Source: Streptomyces sp. A2-16 | Lineage (GTDB): Bacteria; Actinomycetota; Actinomycetes; Streptomycetales; Streptomycetaceae | Assembly: GCF_018128905.1 (NCBI RefSeq) | Contig: NZ_CP063808.1 | Coordinates: 1,984,001 to 2,048,000, forward strand | Direction: 5' to 3' | DNA: 64,000 bases | Position numbers and translations under genes: made by a program | The notes under the pieces: generated by a model | Database searches by the model: none | What the model was told of the DNA's origin: nothing | What the model saw: the letters and a program-made list of their open reading frames with translations, nothing else | Shown here: positions 40,605-52,421 of the stretch, piece by piece | Layout of the letters: each line of letters starts with the position of its first letter | How positions within the stretch are numbered: position 1 is the first letter of the stretch

Positions 40605-41135
40605 ATGGACCTCGTCATCGGCCCCCTAGACCTGTCGGCCCACGTGGACGAGGCTCTCGCGGTCCAAGCCGTCGCCTTCGGGCTCGGCGCGGACGAAGTG
40701 GCCGTCCGCCGCCAGATCGTGCTCCGCCACATGACCTATCCCGGCGCGCGAGCCCTCGGCGCGACCGTCGGACAGCGGCTCGTCGGATTCGTGTACGGCA
40801 TGCCCAACGACCGCACCCACTGGTGGTCCACCGTCGTGGAGCCCTACCTCCGGGCCCAGCACAACGACGGCTGGCTCGACGACTCCTTCGTGATCACCGA
40901 GCTCCACGTCCACCCGCAGCACCAGAACCGGGGCATCGGCCGCGCCCTGATCACCACGATCACCGACGGCGTCACCGAGCCCCGCTCGATCCTCTCCGCG
41001 ATCGACACCGACAGCCCGGCCCGCGGCCTGTACCACTCCCTCGGCTACCAGGACCTCGCCCGCCAGGTCCTCTTCCCGAGCGCCCCGAAGCCGTACGCCG
41101 TGATGGGCGCCCCGCTGCCGCTGCGTCGCCGCTGA
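40605..41135 (+). CDS. GNAT-family N-acetyltransferase
   Basis: A 176-residue single-domain acetyltransferase. The acetyl-CoA-binding loop is visible as ELHVHPQHQNRGIGRALI, and the C-terminal strand-helix reads SPARGLYHSLGYQDL. A TACGCT -10-like hexamer ends 6 nt before the ATG, which suggests leaderless transcription independent of the preceding gene. The substrate is unknown. Confidence 0.82.
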   Translation: MDLVIGPLDLSAHVDEALAVQAVAFGLGADEVAVRRQIVLRHMTYPGARALGATVGQRLVGFVYGMPNDRTHWWSTVVEPYLRAQHNDGWLDDSFVITELHVHPQHQNRGIGRALITTITDGVTEPRSILSAIDTDSPARGLYHSLGYQDLARQVLFPSAPKPYAVMGAPLPLRRR

Positions 41136-41208
41136 CCGATTTCCACCGGCACAGCGTGCCCGGCTAACCTCCTAGCCATCACCGTTTCCCGGCAGGAGTA
41201 CGAGAATC

Positions 41209-42912
41209 ATGGCCAACGCACCGGTCCAGCGCATGTCCCAGTTGATGGCGAAGACGCTGCGCGACGACCCGGCGGACGCCGAGGTCCTCAGTCACAAGCT
41301 GCTCGTGCGCGCCGGGTACGTGCGCCGGACCGCCGCCGGTATCTGGTCCTGGCTGCCGCTGGGCAAGAAGGTGCTGGCCAACGTCGAGCGGATCGTCCGC
41401 GAGGAGATGGACGCGATCGGCGCCCAGGAGGTGCTGCTCCCCGCCCTGCTGCCGCGCGAGCCCTACGAGGCGACGGGCCGCTGGGAGGAGTACGGGGCCG
41501 AGCTGTTCCGGCTCCAGGACCGCAAGGGCGGCGACTACCTCCTCGGCCCGACCCACGAGGAGATCTTCACCCTGCTGGTGAAGGACCAGGCGTCCTCCTA
41601 CAAGGACCTGCCGGTCATCCTGTACCAGATCCAGCACAAGTACCGTGACGAGGCCCGCCCGCGGGCCGGCATCCTGCGCGGCCGCGAGTTCCTGATGAAG
41701 GACTCCTACTCCTTCGACACCGAGGACGAGGGCCTGGCCCGGTCCTACGCCCTGCACCGGCAGGCCTACCAGAAGGTCTTCGAGCGCCTGGGTCTCGACT
41801 ACCGCATCTGCGCCGCGACCGCCGGTGCCATGGGCGGCTCCAAGTCGGAGGAGTTCCTCGCCCCGGCCGAGGCCGGCGAGGACACCTTCGCGGACTGCCC
41901 GAACTGCGACTTCGCGGCCAACACCGAGGCGATCACGTACGAATTGAAGCCGGTGGACGGCGCCTCGGTCCCCGCGCTCGAGGAGATCCCCACCCCGGAC
42001 ACCCCGACCATCGAGACGCTCGCCGCGCACCTCGGTGTCGAGGCCTCCGAGACCCTGAAGAACCTCCTCGTGAAGGTCGACGGCGAGATCGTGGCCGTCG
42101 GTGTCCCCGGCGACCGCGAGGTCGACCTGGGCAAGGTCGAGGCGCACTTCGCGCCCGCCGTGGTGGAACTGGTGACGGCGGAGGACTTCACCGGCCGCCC
42201 CGACCTCGTGCGCGGCTACGTCGGTCCGCAGGGCCGTCAGGAGAAGCTGAAGTACATCGCCGACCCGCGCGTGGCTCCCGGCACCGCCTGGATCACCGGC
42301 GCCAACAAGGACGCCACGCACGCGAAGAACGTCGTCGCGGGCCGGGACTTCGAGGTCGACGAGTACGTCGACGTCGTGGTCGTCCAGGAGGGCGACCCGT
42401 GCCCGAAGTGCGGCACCGGCCTCAAGCTGGACCGTGCCATCGAGATCGGCCACATCTTCCAGCTGGGCCGTAAGTACGCCGACGCCCTCAAGCTCGACGT
42501 CCTCGGCCAGAACGGCAAGCCGGTCCGCGTGACCATGGGCTCCTACGGCATCGGCGTCTCCCGCGCGGTGGCCGCCCTCGCCGAGCAGTCCGCCGACGAC
42601 AAGGGCCTGTGCTGGCCCGCCGAGGTCGCCCCGGCCGACGTGCACGTCGTCGCCGCCGGCAAGGCCCTTCAGATCGAACTGGCCCTCGACGTCTCGGAGA
42701 AGCTGCGCGCGGCGGGCCTCAGGGTCCTCGTGGACGACCGGGCCGGGGTCTCCCCGGGCGTGAAGTTCACCGACTCCGAGCTGATCGGCGTGCCGAAGAT
42801 CCTGGTCGCGGGCCGCCGTTCCGCCGAGGGCGTCCTGGAGCTCAAGGACCGCCGCACCGGTGAGCGCGAGGAGCTGACGGTGGACGAGGCGATCGCCCGT
42901 CTCAGCGTGTGA
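41209..42912 (+). CDS. proS: Prolyl-tRNA synthetase (bacterial type)
   Basis: Class-II aminoacyl-tRNA synthetase of 567 residues. It shows motif 2 ([16 protein letters not shown]), the Pro-binding THEE motif ([11 protein letters not shown]), a YbaK-like editing insertion at about 240-390 ([19 protein letters not shown]), motif 3 ([14 protein letters not shown]) and a C-terminal anticodon-binding domain. The editing insertion marks it as the prokaryote-type enzyme. The promoter side has TAACCT at about 41163. It is followed by a strong terminator. Confidence 0.96.
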   Translation: MANAPVQRMSQLMAKTLRDDPADAEVLSHKLLVRAGYVRRTAAGIWSWLPLGKKVLANVERIVREEMDAIGAQEVLLPALLPREPYEATGRWEEYGAELFRLQDRKGGDYLLGPTHEEIFTLLVKDQASSYKDLPVILYQIQHKYRDEARPRAGILRGREFLMKDSYSFDTEDEGLARSYALHRQAYQKVFERLGLDYRICAATAGAMGGSKSEEFLAPAEAGEDTFADCPNCDFAANTEAITYELKPVDGASVPALEEIPTPDTPTIETLAAHLGVEASETLKNLLVKVDGEIVAVGVPGDREVDLGKVEAHFAPAVVELVTAEDFTGRPDLVRGYVGPQGRQEKLKYIADPRVAPGTAWITGANKDATHAKNVVAGRDFEVDEYVDVVVVQEGDPCPKCGTGLKLDRAIEIGHIFQLGRKYADALKLDVLGQNGKPVRVTMGSYGIGVSRAVAALAEQSADDKGLCWPAEVAPADVHVVAAGKALQIELALDVSEKLRAAGLRVLVDDRAGVSPGVKFTDSELIGVPKILVAGRRSAEGVLELKDRRTGEREELTVDEAIARLSV

Positions 42913-42939
42913 GCGTCTGAGAGTCCGAGCGTCTGAAGG

Positions 42940-42976
42940 AGCGGGCCGGAGTGGGGCTGTGTCACTCCGGCCCGCT
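42940..42976. terminator. Bidirectional terminator after proS
   Basis: GCGGGCCGGAGTG (42941-42953) pairs perfectly with CACTCCGGCCCGC (42963-42975), plus an A-T closing pair. It lies between convergent proS and the APH-like gene. Confidence 0.82.
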
Positions 42977-43046
42977 TCGGTATTGGTGTCAGCGTCGACT
43001 TCGGCGTCGGCGGAGAGTGACCGCGCAGCGGCGCCGGCCGTGCGTC

Positions 43047-43937
43047 TCATAGCCAGCCGGCGAACTCCAGCAGCAGCTCGGCGTCCCGGGGCCGTCCCAC
43101 TCGCAGGGCCCTGACCCCCGACTCGACGGCCCGGAACAGCGTCCACCCCCGCAGCCGTTCCTGATCCACCTCCAGCGACTCCGCGAGCCGCTTCACCCGG
43201 CGCCGAGTGGTCGCCGCCCCCGAGGGGGAGGCGATCAGGTCCTCCACCCGATCCCGCACGAGCCGGGCGAGATCGAACGCGCACTCCCCGACGACGGGGT
43301 CGGGCCCGACGGCGAGCCAGGGAGACCGCTCACCGGCCAGCACCTTGCTCTGCCGGAACGTCCCGTGCAGCAACCGCTGCTCCGGGGGCGCGGCCAGCAG
43401 GGACTCCCGGGCGTCGAGCGCCGCGCCCACCAGCCCGGTCACCTCCGCGGGAGCACCGCGCAGGGCGGCGGCCTGCCGTCCGGTCCGCTCGGCCACCGTC
43501 TCGAAGACATGGTCATCGGGCGGCTCCACCCACAGCCGCCGCAGGGTCCCGGCCGCCTCCAGCAGCGCCTTCGCCTCCGGCAGGGACCGCACGGAGACAT
43601 CGGGATGCAGCCGTTCGAGCAGCAGCACACCCTCGGTGACGAACGGCTCGAGCAGCTGTACGGCCCCCCGCCCGTCCCAGTGCGCGAGGGCGGCCCGCTC
43701 GCTCTCGGGGCGGGACCGGGGCGGCACCAGCTTGAGCACGGCCGGCGTCCCGCCGGGCCGTCGCACGAGCACGACGAGGCTGCTGCGCCCGCCGGGCACC
43801 TGCACCCGTTCCACGGTCAACTCGCGCAGCTCGACGGCCTGTTCGGCGGTCCGGGGCAGCTTGTCCACCCAGTCGTCGCCGTCCGGGACGCTCTCGCCGA
43901 GCGCCCGCACCAGCCGCTGCGGTGGTTCGAAAGCCAT
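43047..43937 (-). CDS. Aminoglycoside phosphotransferase-like protein with degenerate active site
   Basis: A 296-residue protein of the APH(6)/streptomycin-kinase-like fold. The N-lobe lysine strand is PAVLKLVPP, LLERLHPDVSV forms the hinge, and the C-lobe keeps the outline of the catalytic loop and metal loop. The expected HGDLHPGN-type catalytic motif instead reads LLHGTFRQSKVL, and the expected IDP metal motif reads VGPDPVVGECAFDLA. The catalytic Asp is therefore Thr and the metal Asp is Gly. Phosphotransfer activity is doubtful; a binding or regulatory role is likelier. It stands alone, about 20 bp upstream of the ferritin-like gene on the same strand. Confidence 0.8.
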   Translation of the reverse strand: MAFEPPQRLVRALGESVPDGDDWVDKLPRTAEQAVELRELTVERVQVPGGRSSLVVLVRRPGGTPAVLKLVPPRSRPESERAALAHWDGRGAVQLLEPFVTEGVLLLERLHPDVSVRSLPEAKALLEAAGTLRRLWVEPPDDHVFETVAERTGRQAAALRGAPAEVTGLVGAALDARESLLAAPPEQRLLHGTFRQSKVLAGERSPWLAVGPDPVVGECAFDLARLVRDRVEDLIASPSGAATTRRRVKRLAESLEVDQERLRGWTLFRAVESGVRALRVGRPRDAELLLEFAGWL

Positions 43938-43965
43938 GCGCGAGTCGTTCCCTTCCAGTACCGCG

Positions 43966-44445
43966 TTACGCCGTGGGGGCCGTCGGAGAACCCGAGGCGG
44001 AGGACGAGGGCGACACCGTGGTCGCCCGCTCGGCGAGCCCAGGGAAGGCTACGCTCTCGCCGCGCCAGCGCACCGCGCGCACCGCGGCCTCCCGCAGCGC
44101 CTCGGCACCCATGCTCCGCAGCTTGGACCCGGTTGCCCGCACCAGGTCGGAGTACACCCCGGCCACCCGGTCCTCCAGGTCGGCGGCGAGCCGTACGGCC
44201 GCGGCGGAGTCCGGCACCGGGAAGGGCAGCGCGTACCCCGCCGCCGCGGCCACCGGCGTCCCGCCCAGGCTCCGCACCTCACGCGCCAGGGCGTCCCGGC
44301 GGGCCCGGTGGGCGTCGTAGGCGGCCCTGGCCTCCGCGCGCCTGCCCTCGCGGATCCGGCCGCCGACGACGCCGTAGCCGTAGACGGCGGCGTGCTCGGC
44401 GGCCAGCGCCTTCTGGAGGGCCTCCAGCTGCTGCTTCTCGCTCAT
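43966..44445 (-). CDS. Ferritin-like domain protein (DUF4439)
   Basis: A 159-residue all-helical protein. LQKALAAEHAAVYGYGVVGG is the first helix with Glu/His ligand candidates, followed by YDAHRARRDALAREV and a later helix LAADLEDRVAGVYSDLVRA, typical of the actinobacterial DUF4439 ferritin-like family. Metal binding is likely but unproven. A Ser/Thr/Pro-rich tail ends the chain. Its ATG overlaps the stop of the lipoprotein gene by 4 bp, so the two are coupled and probably work together. Confidence 0.8.
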   Translation of the reverse strand: MSEKQQLEALQKALAAEHAAVYGYGVVGGRIREGRRAEARAAYDAHRARRDALAREVRSLGGTPVAAAAGYALPFPVPDSAAAVRLAADLEDRVAGVYSDLVRATGSKLRSMGAEALREAAVRAVRWRGESVAFPGLAERATTVSPSSSASGSPTAPTA

Positions 44446-44990
44446 CGGGCGGCCTCCGTCAGCAGATAGGCGTGCCCCGCTCCGGCCGCCGCGACCGAGG
44501 CCAGCAGCCGGGCCAGCTCGCCCGGCACGTCCAGCAGGGCCTTGGCCCGCCGGTCGGCGAGCGCTCGTTCGGCCGCGGCCAGCTGGGCCAGGGCTTCCTT
44601 CTCGGTCGTGGGCACGGCGGCCGACGGCGAGGGCGAGGCGCCGCTCGACGCGGTGGGCGAAGTGCTGCTCGACGCGGTGGGGGAGGCCGTCCTGGCCGTC
44701 CCCCCGAACGCCTCCACATGCCGCACCGCTTCCGCCCGCAAGGGCCCCACGCGCTCCGCGAGAGCCGGGTGGGCGGCCAGGACGGCGTCGTACCGCTCGA
44801 CGATCCCCCGGCTGTCCCGGGCCGCACGCACGCGCGCCCGCTCGACGACGGAGGGACTTCCGGCGGTGCCCTCCTCGCTGCTTCCGGTCCCGTCGGAGCA
44901 GCCCACGAGAAGGGCGCCCCCGGCGACCGAGGCGAGCAGGGATCTTCTGCGCGGCCCGGAGGGGACGCGCGGCGGAGGCGGGTACGGCAC
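44442..44990 (-). CDS. Predicted lipoprotein, function unknown
   Basis: A 182-residue protein. The Arg-rich N-terminus ([10 protein letters not shown]) with hydrophobic stretch and LLVGC lipobox predicts lipidation, possibly after Tat export. Two helical regions flank a low-complexity Ser/Thr/Pro linker (about residues 100-128). The stop overlaps the ATG of the ferritin-like gene. It is divergent from rimP across 176 bp, which must hold both promoters. No characterised relative recognised. Confidence 0.72.
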   Translation of the reverse strand: MPYPPPPRVPSGPRRRSLLASVAGGALLVGCSDGTGSSEEGTAGSPSVVERARVRAARDSRGIVERYDAVLAAHPALAERVGPLRAEAVRHVEAFGGTARTASPTASSSTSPTASSGASPSPSAAVPTTEKEALAQLAAAERALADRRAKALLDVPGELARLLASVAAAGAGHAYLLTEAAR

Positions 44991-45166
44991 GGGAGACGTC
45001 CTCAGGAAGCTCGTACGAACACACGGGCGGGAGGTCGGGCCCGCCGGCGATCACGGTACCCGCGCATCGGATGTCACCTGGACGGCAACACCCCCCGCGA
45101 CCGGATACCCTTTGACCAGACACGCGACCTACCCACAACAGCACACGCGGCCGAGGAGTCACCCGG

Positions 45167-45664
45167 ATGAGCACCACCCAGAGCGAGAGGCTGCGAGAGC
45201 TCCTGGAACCGCTCGTCACCTCCCAGGGCCTGGATCTCGAAGAGATCGCAGTGGACTCCGTCGGACGGAAGCGGGTGCTGCGCGTCGTCGTCGACTCGGA
45301 CACCGGAGCCGACCTGGACCAGATCGCCGATGTGAGCCGCGCGCTCTCGGCGAAGCTGGACGAGAGCGACGCGATGGGTGCGGGGGAGTACACCCTCGAG
45401 GTCGGCACCCCGGGCGCGGAGCGCCTTCTCAAGGAGCACCGGCACTACGAGCGGGCCGTGGACCGGCTGGTGAAGTTCCAGCTCACCGAGGGCGGCGAGC
45501 TGGTCGCCAGGATCCTGAAGGTCGACGACGAGGGCCTGGACCTCGAGGTGCCCGGTGTGAAGGGCCGCAAGGCCACCGCCCGTCGGCTCGCCTTCTCCGA
45601 CTTCGACAAGGCGCGCGTGCAGGTCGAGTTCAGCCGCAAGGACAAGAACGAAGAGGAGGCGTAG
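45167..45664 (+). CDS. rimP: Ribosome maturation factor RimP
   Basis: A 165-residue 30S assembly factor. The N-terminal alpha/beta domain includes [20 protein letters not shown] and the PLERPL-like junction is [22 protein letters not shown]-terminal SH3-like barrel follows. It begins the rimP-nusA-ylxR-infB operon. The ATG has GAGGAG 10-14 bp upstream. Confidence 0.94.
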   Translation: MSTTQSERLRELLEPLVTSQGLDLEEIAVDSVGRKRVLRVVVDSDTGADLDQIADVSRALSAKLDESDAMGAGEYTLEVGTPGAERLLKEHRHYERAVDRLVKFQLTEGGELVARILKVDDEGLDLEVPGVKGRKATARRLAFSDFDKARVQVEFSRKDKNEEEA

Positions 45665-45666
45665 CC

Positions 45667-46659
45667 GTGGACATCGACATGAGTGCCCTGCGGGGCTTGG
45701 TGCGGGAGAAGGAGATCTCCTTCGACCTGTTGGTCGAGGCGATCGAGTCGGCCCTCCTCATCGCCTACCACCGCACCGAGGGAAGCCACCGCCACGCGCG
45801 CGTGAAGCTCGACCGGGACTCCGGACACGTGGTCGTGTGGGCGAAGGAGGACCCCGAGGAGCTCGAGGAGGGGCAGGAGCCCCGAGAGTTCGACGACACC
45901 CCGTCCGACTTCGGCCGTATCGCCGCCACCACCGCCAAGCAGGTCATCCTGCAGCGGCTGCGCGACGCCGAGGACGACGCGACGCTCGGCGAGTACGCGG
46001 GGCGCGAGGGCGACATCGTCATGGGCGTGGTCCAGCAGGGCCGCGACCCGAAGAACGTGCTCGTGGACATCGGCAAGCTGGAGGCCATCCTGCCGGTGCA
46101 GGAGCAGGTCCCCGGTGAGACGTACCCGCACGGAATGCGGCTTCGGTCGTACGTCGTACGAGTGGCGAGGGGCGTGCGCGGTCCGTCCGTCACCCTGTCC
46201 CGCACGCACCCCAATCTGGTGAAGAAGCTCTTCGCCCTGGAGGTGCCGGAGATCGCCGACGGGTCCGTCGAGATCGCCGCGATCGCCCGTGAGGCCGGTC
46301 ACCGCACCAAGATCGCCGTACGGTCCACCCGGTCGGGCCTGAACGCCAAGGGTGCCTGCATCGGCCCCATGGGCGGCCGTGTGCGCAATGTCATGGGTGA
46401 GCTGAACGGTGAGAAGATCGACATCGTCGACTGGTCGGACGACCCGGCCGAGATGGTGGCGAACGCCCTCTCGCCGGCCCGGGTCTCCAAGGTCGAGGTC
46501 GTGGACATGGCCGCCCGCTCCGCGCGCGTGACCGTGCCCGACTACCAGCTGTCCCTCGCCATCGGCAAGGAGGGGCAGAACGCCCGGCTCGCGGCCCGGC
46601 TCACCGGCTGGCGGATCGACATCCGGCCGGACACCGAGCAGGCCGCGGAGCAGGGCTGA
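45667..46659 (+). CDS. nusA: Transcription termination/antitermination factor NusA
   Basis: A 330-residue RNA polymerase-binding factor. An N-terminal domain (about 1-110, with an acidic [12 protein letters not shown] loop) is followed by an S1 domain (about 112-180) and two KH domains with GAHRTKIAV-like (GHRTKIAV), [20 protein letters not shown] and [18 protein letters not shown] motifs. No C-terminal acidic repeats, as usual in actinobacteria. The GTG at 45667 has GGAGG 6-7 bp upstream and lies 2 bp after the rimP stop. Confidence 0.96.
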   Translation: MDIDMSALRGLVREKEISFDLLVEAIESALLIAYHRTEGSHRHARVKLDRDSGHVVVWAKEDPEELEEGQEPREFDDTPSDFGRIAATTAKQVILQRLRDAEDDATLGEYAGREGDIVMGVVQQGRDPKNVLVDIGKLEAILPVQEQVPGETYPHGMRLRSYVVRVARGVRGPSVTLSRTHPNLVKKLFALEVPEIADGSVEIAAIAREAGHRTKIAVRSTRSGLNAKGACIGPMGGRVRNVMGELNGEKIDIVDWSDDPAEMVANALSPARVSKVEVVDMAARSARVTVPDYQLSLAIGKEGQNARLAARLTGWRIDIRPDTEQAAEQG

Positions 46660-46756
46660 GGAATAGATCCAAGCCGTACGCCGCTGAGATCACGACAACA
46701 ACCGTTCGATCCCTGCCCCCAAGGGGTGAGGTCGGTACGGGGAGGTAGACTTAAGA

Positions 46757-47038
46757 GTGTCTGGCCGGACGCACGCCCGCGCATGCCCTGAACGAACCTG
46801 TGTGGGATGCAGGCAGCGAGCGGCCAAGACCGATCTGCTGCGCATCGTGGCGATCAAGGACGCATGCGTCCCCGATCCTCGCGGTACGCTGCCCGGCCGG
46901 GGTGCGTACGTACACCCCGCCCTGGTCTGTCTCGACCAGGCGGTACGCCGCCGGGCGTTCACGCGGGCGCTGCGCGCCCCGGGAGCGCTCGACACAAAGG
47001 CGTTGCGCCAGTACGTCGAGCAGACAGACAGTTGCTGA
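46757..47038 (+). CDS. ylxR: YlxR-family RNA-binding protein (DUF448)
   Basis: A 93-residue basic protein with the family signature [19 protein letters not shown] and [13 protein letters not shown]. YlxR (RnpM) of Bacillus binds RNase P RNA, and the gene is conserved between nusA and infB. The GTG start lies 5 nt after TAGACT, which could be a -10 element for a leaderless transcript; GGAGG is 12 bp upstream. A 97-bp gap separates it from nusA. Confidence 0.88.
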   Translation: MSGRTHARACPERTCVGCRQRAAKTDLLRIVAIKDACVPDPRGTLPGRGAYVHPALVCLDQAVRRRAFTRALRAPGALDTKALRQYVEQTDSC

Positions 47039-47200
47039 GCAGGCAACACCGTAAGAAGCGTCGTGCGGAACCCCCGTGCGGCCCTGGTACCCCGCGAGTT
47101 GGAAGTAGGTCGAGATTGCGATGAGCACTCGATGAGCACGCGATGAGTACGCCCATGAAGTAGCGACGGTCCGGACACACCCGGACCTAAAAGGAGCGAA

Positions 47201-50347
<3,147 letters not shown>

Positions 50348-50364
50348 CCGTCACAGCACGCGAT

Positions 50365-50405
50365 CGGGGCCGGTCGGCGGACGTAATATCCGTCGATCGG
50401 CCCCG
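50365..50405 (+). terminator. Hairpin after infB
   Basis: A 17-position stem, CGGGGCCGGTCGGCGGA with TCCGTCGATCGGCCCCG, two G-U pairs and a CGTAATA loop; 18 bp after the infB stop and 77 bp before ylxP. Possible attenuator within the operon. Confidence 0.6.
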
Positions 50406-50481
50406 GCCGTTGCGTGTACGGTTCCCGTATCGGCGTCGACGCGGCGCCCGTACCCCGAACCGGCGGGACATCCGGACGCGC

Positions 50482-50775
50482 ATGTATGTGGGGACTCTGT
50501 CCTTCGACCTGCTCCTCGGTGACGTGCACTCACTGAAGGAGAAACGCTCTCTCGTCCGTCCGATCGTGGCCGAGCTCCAGCGCAAGTACGCGGTGAGCGC
50601 GGCGGAGACGGGCAACCAGAACCTCCATCGCAGGGCCGAGATCGGGCTGGCGGTGGTCTCCGGGGACACGGGACACCTCACCGACGTACTGGACCGCTGC
50701 GAGCGGCTGGTCGCCGCGCGGCCCGAGGTGGAACTGCTCTCGGTTCGACGCAGGCTCCACAGCGACGAAGACTGA
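50482..50775 (+). CDS. ylxP: DUF503 family protein (YlxP)
   Basis: A 97-residue protein conserved between infB and rbfA. The family pattern LHSLKEKRSLVRPIV-like (VHSLKEKRSLVRPIVAELQR) and the C-terminal VEVLS-like strand are clear. The role is unknown, but conservation of position suggests ribosome or RNA function. The ATG at 50482 starts at the family's usual first strand (MYVGTLSFDLLLGD); upstream in-frame codons are unlike the family. Confidence 0.85.
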   Translation: MYVGTLSFDLLLGDVHSLKEKRSLVRPIVAELQRKYAVSAAETGNQNLHRRAEIGLAVVSGDTGHLTDVLDRCERLVAARPEVELLSVRRRLHSDED

Positions 50776-50807
50776 AGCAACAAGTAAGTACTTAAGGAGA
50801 CGGACCA

Positions 50808-51260
50808 GTGGCCGACAACGCGCGCGCCAAGAGGCTGGCGGACCTCATCCGAGAGGTGGTGGCCCAGAAGCTGCTGCGCGGGATCAAGGACCCGCGGCTC
50901 GGCTCACACGTCACCATCACGGACACCCGGGTCACGGGTGACCTGCGGGAGGCGACCGTCTTCTACACGGTGTACGGCGGCGACGAGGAGCGAGCGGCCG
51001 CGGCAGCCGGACTGGAGAGCGCCAAGGGCGTGCTCCGCTCCGCGGTCGGGGCGGCGGCGGGCGTGAAGTTCACCCCGACGCTGACCTTCGTGGCCGACGC
51101 GCTGCCCGACACCGCCAAGACCATCGACGACCTCCTCGACAAGGCCCGCCAGTCCGACGAGAAGGTGCGCGAGGTCTCGGCGGGTGCCGCCTATGCCGGT
51201 GACGCCGACCCGTACCGGAAGCCGGGCGACGAGGACGAGACGGACGACGCCGCCGAATGA
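50808..51260 (+). CDS. rbfA: 30S ribosome-binding factor A
   Basis: A 150-residue KH-like cold-shock ribosome maturation factor. Recognisable segments are RAKRLADLIREVVAQKL, ITDTRVTGDLREATVFYTV and the C-terminal FTPTLTFVADALPDTAKTID. An acidic tail follows. The GTG has AAGGAG 8 bp upstream. The stop overlaps the truB ATG. Confidence 0.95.
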   Translation: MADNARAKRLADLIREVVAQKLLRGIKDPRLGSHVTITDTRVTGDLREATVFYTVYGGDEERAAAAAGLESAKGVLRSAVGAAAGVKFTPTLTFVADALPDTAKTIDDLLDKARQSDEKVREVSAGAAYAGDADPYRKPGDEDETDDAAE

Positions 51261-52165
51261 CCGAGAAGAACCGGACGCCCGACGGCCTTGTCATCGTCGA
51301 CAAGCCGTCGGGCTTCACTTCGCACGACGTGGTCGCCAAGATGCGCGGGATCGCCAGGACCCGCCGCGTCGGACACGCCGGCACCCTCGACCCCATGGCG
51401 ACGGGTGTCCTGGTCCTCGGCGTCGAGAAGGCGACCAAGCTCCTCGGGCACCTCGCGCTGACCGAGAAGGAGTACCTGGGCACGATCCGGCTCGGCCAGA
51501 CCACCCTGACCGACGACGCCGAGGGCGAGATCACGGGGTCGTCGGTCGACGCCTCGAAGGTCACCCGGGAAGCCGTCGACGCCGGGATCGCCAAGCTGAC
51601 CGGCGACATCATGCAGGTGCCGTCCAAGGTCAGCGCCATCAAGATCGACGGGGTGCGCTCCTACAAGCGGGCCCGGGAGGGCGAGGAGTTCGAGATCCCC
51701 GCACGTCCCGTGCGGATCTCGTCCTTCGCGGTCCACGACGTCCGTGACGCGGTCGCCGAGGACGGCACGCCGGTGCTGGACCTGGTCGTGTCGGTGGTCT
51801 GCTCGTCCGGCACCTACATCCGGGCGCTCGCCCGTGACCTGGGCGCCGACCTGGGCGTGGGCGGTCATCTGACGGCGCTGCGCCGCACGCGCGTCGGCCC
51901 GTACAAGCTGGACTCGGCCAGGACCCTCGACCAGCTCCAGCAGGAGCTGACGGTCATGCCGATCGCCGAGGCCGCGGCGGCCGCCTTCCCACGCTGGGAC
52001 GTCGACGCCCGCCGGGCCAAACTGCTCACCAACGGCGTACGGCTCGACATGCCCGAGGAGTACGCGGGCGTCGGCACGGTCGCCGTCTTCGACCCCGAGG
52101 GCCACTTCCTGGCGCTGGTCGAGGAGCACAAGGGCAAGGCGAAGAGCCTCGCCGTCTTCGGCTGA
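51257..52165 (+). CDS. truB: tRNA pseudouridine(55) synthase
   Basis: A 302-residue TruB enzyme modifying U55 in the tRNA T-loop. The catalytic Asp is D45 in GHAGTLDPMATGVL; VDKPSGFTSHDVV opens the chain and SSGTYIRALARDLG lies in the core. The C-terminal PUA-like tail is of the actinobacterial type. Coupled to rbfA by an ATGA overlap and followed by a terminator. Confidence 0.96.
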   Translation: MTEKNRTPDGLVIVDKPSGFTSHDVVAKMRGIARTRRVGHAGTLDPMATGVLVLGVEKATKLLGHLALTEKEYLGTIRLGQTTLTDDAEGEITGSSVDASKVTREAVDAGIAKLTGDIMQVPSKVSAIKIDGVRSYKRAREGEEFEIPARPVRISSFAVHDVRDAVAEDGTPVLDLVVSVVCSSGTYIRALARDLGADLGVGGHLTALRRTRVGPYKLDSARTLDQLQQELTVMPIAEAAAAAFPRWDVDARRAKLLTNGVRLDMPEEYAGVGTVAVFDPEGHFLALVEEHKGKAKSLAVFG

Positions 52166-52195
52166 GGCTCCTTCGGGGGCCCTGGGGCGATCCGC

Positions 52196-52236
52196 CCGTG
52201 GAGCGGCGATCACGGGGTTGTGCCGCCGCTCCACGG
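52196..52236 (+). terminator. Terminator of the rimP-truB operon
   Basis: Perfect 13-bp stem CCGTGGAGCGGCG (52196-52208) / CGCCGCTCCACGG (52224-52236), followed by a C/T run. The remaining gap to 52421 carries the promoter region of the next gene and nothing else visible. Confidence 0.8.
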
Positions 52237-52421
52237 TCCCCCCTCGGTTCCCCCACCCCTAGGGTGTATCCGCCCGCCCCCATCCATTCACCCACGCGGG
52301 CAGGCGCTCGGAGTGAACCAGGGGTGTGGAAGGGGGCGCGTTCACCGAGCGATCTGTCCCGCTGATCACCGCACGCCTACCGTCGAAAACAGGAACGTGC
52401 GTACGGCGGGGAGGTTCGGCC

